Part shown: in pieces, positions 57,756-64,000 of the stretch
Layout of the letters: each line of letters opens with the position of its first letter
Position numbering within the stretch: position 1 is the stretch's first letter
Assembly: GCA_022072255.1 (NCBI GenBank)
Contig: JAJVHZ010000002.1
Span: 1 to 64,000 of the forward strand
Length of the DNA: 64,000 bases
From: Gammaproteobacteria bacterium
Lineage (GTDB): Bacteria > Pseudomonadota > Gammaproteobacteria > JAJPIJ01
Direction: 5' to 3'
Translations under genes and position numbers: made by a program
Notes under the pieces: generated by a model
What the model saw: the letters and a program-made list of their open reading frames with translations, nothing else
Databases searched by the model: none
What the model was told of the DNA's origin: nothing

Positions 57756-58000
57756 CTAATGTCGCATGCCCCGCATCCGGTGCCAGGCCTCCGGCGTGCG
57801 TTGGCGCGCGCCGTCATGTTCCACCATCGGCCGCGGGTAGTCTGCCCCGGGCCGCACCCCCGTGGCGCGAGCACATCATCCGGCGCACGCCACGTCGAGT
57901 GCAAATACCTGTCCGGCAGCCAGGCGGGTTCCGGCGCCCGGATGAACAGCGGATTAACGGGATCGCCCGCCAGGCAGGCTGCCTGCGGAGCGGGGTTGTC
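57756..58000 (-). pseudogene. Photolyase/cryptochrome C-terminal remnant with frameshift
   Basis: On the minus strand one frame reads PEPAWLPDRYLHSTWRAPDD then VLAPRGCGPG, and the next frame continues ADYPRPMVEHDGARQRTPEA then WHRMRGMRH with a stop at 57756. Joined, this matches the end of deoxyribodipyrimidine photolyases (R-W-x-P-E-L-x-L-P-x-x-Y-I-H-x-P-W ... Y-P-x-P-I-V-D-H-x-x-A-R). The switch needs one extra G in the run near 57848. The rest of the gene, including the FAD-binding core, is missing upstream, so this is a pseudogene end and not only a sequencing slip. Confidence 0.65.
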
Positions 58001-58229
58001 GGCCAGACGCAGGCGCTGGCGAAAACATGCGAGAACGGGGCTCATCGAGGTCGTGTACCGGAAACGTGGATCGCGGCTCGAGCGATCCGCTGGAGTCGCC
58101 GGGAACCTTTCCTGCGAGCATACCGCCTAACGCCGTGTCGGTGGCCAAACGTATTGCTTGCGTTTAACATTGACGCCGGTTCGCGACCTCACGAGTCGCC
58201 ATACTTAAAACACCTGGAGAGAAAGCAAA

Positions 58230-58778
58230 ATGCACAAGTTCTTACGATTTTCGTTCGCCGCGCTGCTGGCCCTGCCGGTGGTGGCGCTCGCGCACGGCCC
58301 GTCGCGCCAGAAGGCCGAGAAGGAAGTCGAGATCAATGCGCCGGCCGAGGCGGTGTGGAAGGCGTTGAAGGGAACCTGCTCGATCGCCGACTGGCATCCC
58401 GCCGTCGCCACCTGCGAAGGCAAGGGAGAAGGCAAGGGCGCCACGCGGCTGCTGACGCTGGGCGAGGCCGGCAGCGGCAAGACCATCGATGAGGAATTCA
58501 CGATGTTCGACGAGGAAAAGATGACATTCAAATACAAGATCACGAAAGTCGCCGCGGAGGTGCTGCCCGTGAACAGCTATGCGGCGCAGATGATCGTCGA
58601 GCCGGTCGGAGCCGCCAAGTCGAAGGTGATCTGGAAGGCCGGCTTCTACCGCTACTACACCCAGAACGACCCTCCCAAGGGTCAGGACGAGGAGGCCGCC
58701 AATACCGCCGTGAACGGCGTGTTCGAGGCCGGCCTGGCGGGGCTGAAGAAATTCATCGAGACCGGCAGCAAGAACTGA
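58230..58778 (+). CDS. Exported MxaD-like SRPBCC protein
   Basis: A 182-residue protein with a signal peptide (FSFAALLALPVVALAHG) and an SRPBCC/START-like domain (EVEINAPAEAVWKALKGTCS, IADWHPAVATCEGKGEGKGA). MxaD-type proteins accompany PQQ-dependent methanol or alcohol dehydrogenases and are thought to aid cytochrome interaction. GGAGAGAAAGC precedes the start. The next gene encodes a YVTN propeller, a common companion; the dehydrogenase itself is not in this window. Confidence 0.83.
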   Translation: MHKFLRFSFAALLALPVVALAHGPSRQKAEKEVEINAPAEAVWKALKGTCSIADWHPAVATCEGKGEGKGATRLLTLGEAGSGKTIDEEFTMFDEEKMTFKYKITKVAAEVLPVNSYAAQMIVEPVGAAKSKVIWKAGFYRYYTQNDPPKGQDEEAANTAVNGVFEAGLAGLKKFIETGSKN

Positions 58779-58878
58779 CCGCGGCCCGCCGATGCCCCGG
58801 CGCCGCTGCGCAACCGGTGGCGCCGGGTCGTCCCCCGCCTCCGCGCGGGGATGGGCGGGACTTCAGGAACCATACCCG

Positions 58879-59841
58879 GTGATCCGCCGACGACTCGCTT
58901 TCCTGCTCTGCACTGCCGCGCTACTGCAGATGCGCGGCAGCGGGGCGGAGCCTTTCGCCTACATCACCAACCAGGGCGCCAACAGCGTCTCGGTGATCGA
59001 TCTGGCCACCGATGAGGTGGTCGACACCATCGCCGTGGGCAAGAAGCCGGCCGGGGTGGCGGCGAGCAGGTCCGGCGATCGCATCTACGTCAGCAATCCG
59101 GAGAGCAAGGACGTCTCCGTGATCGATGGCGCCAGCCGCAAGGTCATCGGCACGCTGAAGGTCGGCGAGGGCCCGCTCGGAATCGCGCTGCATCCGGACG
59201 GCAGCACCCTCTACGTCGCTGACTGGTATCTCAATTACGTTTCGGTCTTCGACACCACGACCCTGAAGCAGACGGCGACCATTCCGGTCGGCCGGTCACC
59301 GTCGGGACTGGCGCTGGACCCGGTGAGCAAGCGCCTGTACGTCACCAATCGCGACGACGACACGCTCTCGGTCCTGGACGCGCGCACGTTCGCGCCGATC
59401 GCGCTCATCAAGACGGGCAAGGCGCCGTTCGGCGTCACCCTCACGCCGGACGGCAGACGGGCGTTCACCGCCAACGTACAGAGCAGCGATGTCACGATTA
59501 TCGATACCGAAGCGCTGGCAGTGACCGATACGATTCCCGTGCACGAATTCCCCTACGCGGTCGCCGTCGACACGGCGCGCAACCGCATCTTCGTCACCAA
59601 CCAGCACGACGACTCGGTCTCGGTGATCGATCTCGGCCTGGGCGAGGAGATCAAGCGCCTGGACGTGAGCGGCTACCCCGAGGGCATCGCGCTCGCCCCC
59701 GACGGCCGGCACGTCTACGTCGCCAACTGGTTCGCGAACGCCGTGGACATCATCAGCACGGAGACTCTGGAGATCGTCGGCAGCATCGCGGTCGGCGAAG
59801 GCTGCCGCGCCTTCGGCGAGTTCATCGCACCGCGTCCGTGA
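58879..59841 (+). CDS. Exported YVTN beta-propeller protein
   Basis: A 320-residue protein with a signal peptide (RRRLAFLLCTAALLQMRGSG) and about seven YVTN-type repeats (AYITNQGANSVSVIDLATDE, IYVSNPESKDVSVIDG, LYVTNRDDDTLSVLDA, IFVTNQHDDSVSVIDL, VYVANWFANAVDII). The start is GTG at 58879 behind AGGAA. Such propellers are found beside PQQ- and cytochrome-linked systems as periplasmic adaptors. The spacing from the MxaD-like gene is 100 bases. Confidence 0.88.
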   Translation: MIRRRLAFLLCTAALLQMRGSGAEPFAYITNQGANSVSVIDLATDEVVDTIAVGKKPAGVAASRSGDRIYVSNPESKDVSVIDGASRKVIGTLKVGEGPLGIALHPDGSTLYVADWYLNYVSVFDTTTLKQTATIPVGRSPSGLALDPVSKRLYVTNRDDDTLSVLDARTFAPIALIKTGKAPFGVTLTPDGRRAFTANVQSSDVTIIDTEALAVTDTIPVHEFPYAVAVDTARNRIFVTNQHDDSVSVIDLGLGEEIKRLDVSGYPEGIALAPDGRHVYVANWFANAVDIISTETLEIVGSIAVGEGCRAFGEFIAPRP

Positions 59842-59920
59842 TCGACGCGCGGCGGGAGATTGCGGCGGCCTGTTCGGTTGCGTGCGGAGGCTCTTTTCCC
59901 GCGGCGGCCGAACGCGGCCG

Positions 59921-60943
59921 TCAGCCCTGCTCGAGCAGGCGGCGCAGGTCGATGATGGCGGCGTTGGCGCGGGAGATATAGCTCGCCATCACCAGCGAGT
60001 GGTTGGCGACGAATCCGAAGCCGGTCCCGTTCAGCACCATCGGACTCCACATCGTGTCCTGCGTCCCCTCCAGTTCACGGACGATCTGGCCGAGACTCAC
60101 CTGCGCGTTCTTCTTCGCCAGCACGGAGGCGAAATCGATCTCCGCGGCGTGCAGGAAGTGGATCAGCGCCCAGGCCGTGCCGCGCGCCTCGTAAAACACG
60201 TCATCGATCTCCAGCCACGGGGTCTTCACGGCGATGACCTTGCGCTCGTCCGTGGAGCCCGCCGCCGCCACCTCGCTGCCGAGATCGACATTGATGCGCT
60301 CCTGCCCGACGCTGGCCGACAGCCGTTGCGAGAGGCTTCCGAGCCGCTTCTCCACCAGCACCAGCCAGTCGCGCAGGTTGTCGGCGCGCGCGTAGAACTG
60401 CGCATTCTGGTCGTTGTCGTCGAGCAGTCGCGTGAGGTAGCGCTGCAGCGCGTCGCGGCCATCGCGGTATTCGCTCTCGCTGGAGGGCAGAATCCAGGCA
60501 TCGTTCTGATAATTGAAGTTCGGTTCGGCCTCCTGCAGGTCCTTGTCCTCGGTGGACTGCGACTGCGAGCGGCTCAGGTCGTTGCGCAGGGCCTTGGCGA
60601 GATCGCGCACCTGCACCAGCACCCCGAATTCCCAGTTGGGCATGTTGTCCATGAGCACGCCCGGCGGCATGAGGTCGTTGCTGATGTAGCCGCCCGGCTT
60701 CTCGAGGAGCGTGTCGACGACCTCGATGAGCGTGGAGGTGGTCACCACCCCCGGCCAGAGCCTGGACTCCTCGCCCCCGGTCTGACGCAGCGCGACCTCG
60801 CGAACGTCGAAGACGCCCGGCTCACGGCTCCAGTAGAACATGAGCACGAGGATGATCAGCACAATCCCCGTGACCGCTGCGCCGATACCGCCGGTCAGGC
60901 GCCCGCTCAGTCTCTGCCTCAGTTCAAGCCATCGCGTCGTCAT
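59921..60943 (-). CDS. DUF2333 family membrane-anchored protein
   Basis: A 340-residue protein of the DUF2333 family with one N-terminal membrane segment (VTGIVLIILVLMFYW) and a large helical domain outside (GGYISNDLMPPGVLMDNMPN, WEFGVLVQVRDLAKALRN). The function is unknown. The ATG at 60943 has GGAG five bases upstream; an ATG at 60973 overlaps the serC stop by four bases and would add ten residues, so coupling to serC is possible. Confidence 0.88.
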   Translation of the reverse strand: MTTRWLELRQRLSGRLTGGIGAAVTGIVLIILVLMFYWSREPGVFDVREVALRQTGGEESRLWPGVVTTSTLIEVVDTLLEKPGGYISNDLMPPGVLMDNMPNWEFGVLVQVRDLAKALRNDLSRSQSQSTEDKDLQEAEPNFNYQNDAWILPSSESEYRDGRDALQRYLTRLLDDNDQNAQFYARADNLRDWLVLVEKRLGSLSQRLSASVGQERINVDLGSEVAAAGSTDERKVIAVKTPWLEIDDVFYEARGTAWALIHFLHAAEIDFASVLAKKNAQVSLGQIVRELEGTQDTMWSPMVLNGTGFGFVANHSLVMASYISRANAAIIDLRRLLEQG

Positions 60944-60969
60944 CGCCGCTCCGTGTCCTTCCGCCGGTT

Positions 60970-62136
60970 TCATTGCCTCGCGGCATGATAACGCACCCGC
61001 ACCTCGTTGTACGCCCAGTCCAGCCACGGCAGCAGGGCCTCGACGTCGCCAGTCTCCACCGTCGCCCCGCACCAGATGCGCAGGCCCGGCGGCGCGGCGC
61101 GATAGGCGCCGATGTCGTAGGCCACCGCCTCGCGCGCAAGGAGATCCGTCATCGCGTTCACGATCGTCCGGCGCCCGGCCTCCGGCAGCGCCAGCAGCCA
61201 GTCCTCCACCAGTCTCAGGCATACCGAGGTGCTCGATCGGATGTTCGCGCCCTGCGCGAGAAACCCGGCCCAGGCGCAGGTGTCTTGCCAGCGCTCGATC
61301 GCCGCGAGGCTGCGATCGCTGCGCGCGACGAGCGCCGGCAGCCCTCCCAGGGATTCCGCCCAGGCGAGCGCGTCGATCTGATCCTGCACGCACAGCATCG
61401 ACGGTGTGTTGATGACGAAGCCCGCGAAGATCTCCTCCATGAGCCGGCCCCTGCGGGTCAGGCGGAACAGCTTCGGGATCGGCCATGGCGGCGTGTAGCT
61501 CTCCAGCCTCGCGACCGCGCGTGGACTCAACGCCAGCATGCCGTGCGCCCCCTCCCCACCCAGCACCTTCTGCCAGGACCAGGTGGCGGCGTCGAGCTTG
61601 TCCCACGGCAGATCGACGGCAAACGCGGCCGAGGTCGCGTCGCAGATCGTCAGTCCCTCCCGACCCTCCGCGATCCAGTCTCCGTCGGGCACGCGCACGC
61701 CCGAGGTCGTGCCGTTCCATGTGAAGACGATGTCGCGCCGGCTGTCGGTCGCGCCGAGATCGGGCAACGCGCCGTATGCGGCGGCGAGCACGCGCACGTC
61801 CTTCAGGCGCAGATGCTGCGTGATGTCCTCCGCCCACAACTCCCCGAAACTGTCCCAGGCGAGCACGTCCACCCCGCGCGCACCCAGCAGCGACCAGAGC
61901 GCGGCCTCCATCGCCCCGGTATCCGACCCCGGCACGATCGCGAGCCGGTAGTCCGGCGGCAGCCGCAGCAGGGCGCGGCTGCGATCGATGACCTCCTTCA
62001 GACGCGCCTGACCCTCCGCCGATCGGTGCGATCGGCCGGCGAAGGTCGCGCGCAGCACTTCGGGGTTCCACCCCGGGCGCTTGGCGCACGGTCCGGAGGA
62101 GAAGAAGGGTCGGCTTGGGCGTACGGAGGGCTTCAT
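60970..62136 (-). CDS. serC: Phosphoserine aminotransferase (alphaproteobacterial/Methanosarcina-type)
   Basis: A 388-residue fold-type I aminotransferase. FFSSGPCAKRPGW at the N-terminus and WSWQKVLGGEGAHGM, with the PLP lysine, are the hallmarks of the second SerC type found in alphaproteobacteria and Methanosarcina, rather than of the E. coli type. It converts phosphohydroxypyruvate to phosphoserine in serine synthesis. It lies ahead of the DUF2333 gene on the same strand with a possible ATGA overlap. Confidence 0.9.
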   Translation of the reverse strand: MKPSVRPSRPFFSSGPCAKRPGWNPEVLRATFAGRSHRSAEGQARLKEVIDRSRALLRLPPDYRLAIVPGSDTGAMEAALWSLLGARGVDVLAWDSFGELWAEDITQHLRLKDVRVLAAAYGALPDLGATDSRRDIVFTWNGTTSGVRVPDGDWIAEGREGLTICDATSAAFAVDLPWDKLDAATWSWQKVLGGEGAHGMLALSPRAVARLESYTPPWPIPKLFRLTRRGRLMEEIFAGFVINTPSMLCVQDQIDALAWAESLGGLPALVARSDRSLAAIERWQDTCAWAGFLAQGANIRSSTSVCLRLVEDWLLALPEAGRRTIVNAMTDLLAREAVAYDIGAYRAAPPGLRIWCGATVETGDVEALLPWLDWAYNEVRVRYHAARQ

Positions 62137-62308
62137 CGCGGCGCAACGGCGGCGGGCTCGGCTGGTGCCCGGCATTCTAGCAAGGAAGGATGCGCCACCG
62201 ATTTGGGCCGCGCCGGCGCCGGTGTCAGAATTGGCCGCCGACGTGACTTGACCCCTCCGGGCGGGCACGCGCGTTGGATCGGGGGAAGGAATCGGAACGG
62301 GAGGTGCC

Positions 62309-64000
62309 ATGCGTGGTGTTCAGCGGATGTGGTGGTCGGTGGCCTGGGTGCTGTGCGCGGGTGCGGCGTTGGCCGCGCCGATGCCGCCGGAGGACATCCC
62401 CTTCAGCCTCAAGCCCTGGATCAAATGGGTGCTTGCCGACAACCCGCAGTTCGAATGCCCCTACCTTTACAGCAACCACGGTGAGCGCCGCTGCGCATGG
62501 TCCACGCCGATGCAGGTGAACCTCGACGATCGCGGTGGCGCCTTCAGCATCGGCTGGCAGGTCTATGCCGGGAGCTGGGTCAGCCTGCCCGGGGACGCGC
62601 AGCATTGGCCGCAGGACGTCGTGGTCGACGGCACTCCGGCAGTGGTCACGGATCGCGGCGGCCGCCCCGCCATCTGGATGCAGGCCGGCATGGCCCAGGT
62701 GCAGGGGCGCTTCGAATGGTCCGCGTTGCCCGAGTCGCTGTGGATCCCCCAGGACATCGGCATCGTCCTGCTGACGGTAAACGGTGTGGAGATCCCGTTC
62801 CCGAACATCAACGCGGAGGGGCGGCTGTGGCTGACGCAGGGTGAGAGCGGCGGCGGCGGCGACAACGACAGCCTGTCCATGCGGGTCTACCGCCTGATCA
62901 CCGACGACATTCCGCTGCAGGCGAGCACGCGCATCGAGCTGGACGTCGCGGGGCGCGCGCGCGAGGTCGCGCTCGAGGGTGCGCTGCTGGAGGACTTCAT
63001 CCCGCTCGCGCTGGACAGCGCCCTGCCCGCCCGCCTGGACCCGGACGGCACCCTGCGCCTGCAACTGCGGCCCGGGCACTGGACCGTCAGCGTCGATGCG
63101 CGCAGTCCGCGCGAGCTGACCGGGCTGACACTGGCCCAGTCGGTCGCGCCCTGGCCGGACAACGAGCTGTGGTCGTTCGAGGCGCGCAATCATCTGCGGC
63201 TGGTCGACGTGCAGGGGCTTGCCGCGGTCGATCCCAACCAGACCACGTTGCCGCCGGAGTGGCGATCGTTTCCGGCCTATCGCATCGCTCCCGGCGAGAC
63301 CATGCAAATCCACGTCAATCGCCGCGGCGACCCGCAGCCGGAACCGGACAGGCTCGCGCTCGACCGCCAGCTGTGGCTGGATTTCGACGGCGGGGGCTAC
63401 ACCTTCTCCGACCGCATCGGCGGCACCATGAGCGCCGGCTGGCGGCTCGATCTCAACGCGCCGATGCAGCTCGGACGCGTCGCCGTCGACGGCCAGCCGC
63501 AACTCATCACCCGCGCGCAGGGCGCCGAGAACAGCGGTGTCGAGGTGCGCCGCGGCACGCTGAACCTGAACGCCGACGGCCGCTACGAGGGTGACGTCCG
63601 CCACGTGCCGGCGATCGGCTGGAACCATGACTTCCAGCAGGTCAGCGCCACGCTGCACCTGCCGCCCGGGTGGAAGCTCTTCAGCGTCGGCGGCGTCGAC
63701 GACAAGCGTTCGACGCAGGCCTGGCTGCAGCGCTGGAGCATGCTCGACATATTCCTGGTCGGGATCGCCGCCGTCATCGTCTTCAGGCTCTGGGATCTCG
63801 GCTCGGCGCTGCTCGCCTTCGCCACCCTGACGCTGGTGTGGTTCGAGCCGGGCGCGCCGCGATATCTCTGGCTGAATCTGATCGCCGCCATCGCACTGCT
63901 GCGCGTGCTGCCGGAGGGTCGGCTGCGCTGGCTCATCGGCAGCTACCGCACCCTCTCGGTGCTGGCCCTGATCGCGGTTATCGTTCCGTTCCTCGTGCAG
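62309..64000 (+). CDS. Large exported membrane protein, 5' part
   Basis: The frame is open from ATG at 62309 to the end of the window (564 codons) without a stop. GGGAGGT precedes the start. A signal peptide (WVLCAGAALAAPMPPEDIP) is followed by two large beta-rich domains rich in Trp, Asp and Gly (residues about 25-460), and then by at least three membrane segments (IFLVGIAAVIVF, LIAAIALLRVLP, VLALIAVIVPFLVQ). I do not recognise the family with certainty. The layout is that of an inner-membrane protein with a big periplasmic domain; about half or more of it may lie beyond the window. Confidence 0.8.
   Translation, partial: MRGVQRMWWSVAWVLCAGAALAAPMPPEDIPFSLKPWIKWVLADNPQFECPYLYSNHGERRCAWSTPMQVNLDDRGGAFSIGWQVYAGSWVSLPGDAQHWPQDVVVDGTPAVVTDRGGRPAIWMQAGMAQVQGRFEWSALPESLWIPQDIGIVLLTVNGVEIPFPNINAEGRLWLTQGESGGGGDNDSLSMRVYRLITDDIPLQASTRIELDVAGRAREVALEGALLEDFIPLALDSALPARLDPDGTLRLQLRPGHWTVSVDARSPRELTGLTLAQSVAPWPDNELWSFEARNHLRLVDVQGLAAVDPNQTTLPPEWRSFPAYRIAPGETMQIHVNRRGDPQPEPDRLALDRQLWLDFDGGGYTFSDRIGGTMSAGWRLDLNAPMQLGRVAVDGQPQLITRAQGAENSGVEVRRGTLNLNADGRYEGDVRHVPAIGWNHDFQQVSATLHLPPGWKLFSVGGVDDKRSTQAWLQRWSMLDIFLVGIAAVIVFRLWDLGSALLAFATLTLVWFEPGAPRYLWLNLIAAIALLRVLPEGRLRWLIGSYRTLSVLALIAVIVPFLVQ

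Overview
The window is a dense, GC-rich chromosomal segment from a gammaproteobacterium. Several gene pairings point that way: SdhE next to YgfZ, Ffh next to a CcsA/YpjD-type protein and a CorB-type CNNM protein, plus DsbB, Prc, Lhr, a PilZ/DUF1631 protein and DUF2333. The genus cannot be fixed from sequence reading alone; NnrS, TorF, MxaD-like and YVTN proteins and an alpha-type SerC would suit an environmental, metabolically versatile lineage. I see no rRNA, tRNA, prophage, insertion sequence or CRISPR array.

Layout. 1-6.2 kb: the end of sdhB, NnrS with two direct repeats upstream, a GDT1-type Mn/Ca exporter behind a yybP-ykoY manganese riboswitch, a small exported protein, and a coupled ECF sigma / anti-sigma / subtilisin-like protease cassette. 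6.3-17 kb: TorF, an SDR, HisN-like phosphatase, SdhE-YgfZ-DsbB, Ffh, CcsA-like and CorB-like proteins, and PilZ. 17-30 kb: alpha/beta hydrolase, a PQQ-type sugar dehydrogenase lipoprotein, Prc, a GAF-GGDEF protein, a NYN-LOTUS / AvtA / aldo-keto reductase operon, and an M16 protease. 30-42 kb: a signalling block (FHA protein, Ser/Thr kinase with a cyclic-nucleotide domain, and a 1192-residue PilZ-DUF1631-degenerate EAL protein) with a glycerate kinase carrying a histone-like tail, then Lhr helicase. 42-47.6 kb: a decayed stretch with an M50 protease remnant, a Nudix hydrolase, and a molybdate module (single-domain ModE-like regulator, a palindromic ModE-type operator, modABC). 47.7-53.4 kb: a minus-strand iron/heme module (HemP, a small CxxC protein, TonB receptor, PepSY protein) preceded by a NasS-type nitrate sensor whose partner NasT is reduced to 43 residues. 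53.6-64 kb: TrmO, a three-gene phospholipid cassette (YnbA-like, CdsA/YnbB-like, PlsC-like), IalB, DUF192, a photolyase remnant, MxaD-like and YVTN proteins, DUF2333, SerC and a large exported membrane protein running off the end.

The most promising points for new biology are the sigma/anti-sigma/subtilase cassette, in which the anti-sigma factor's periplasmic domain looks like a subtilisin propeptide; the FHA-kinase-PilZ/EAL block; and the NasS sensor with a gutted partner. Four genes also have a -10-like hexamer 7-8 bases before the start codon, which suggests leaderless transcripts.
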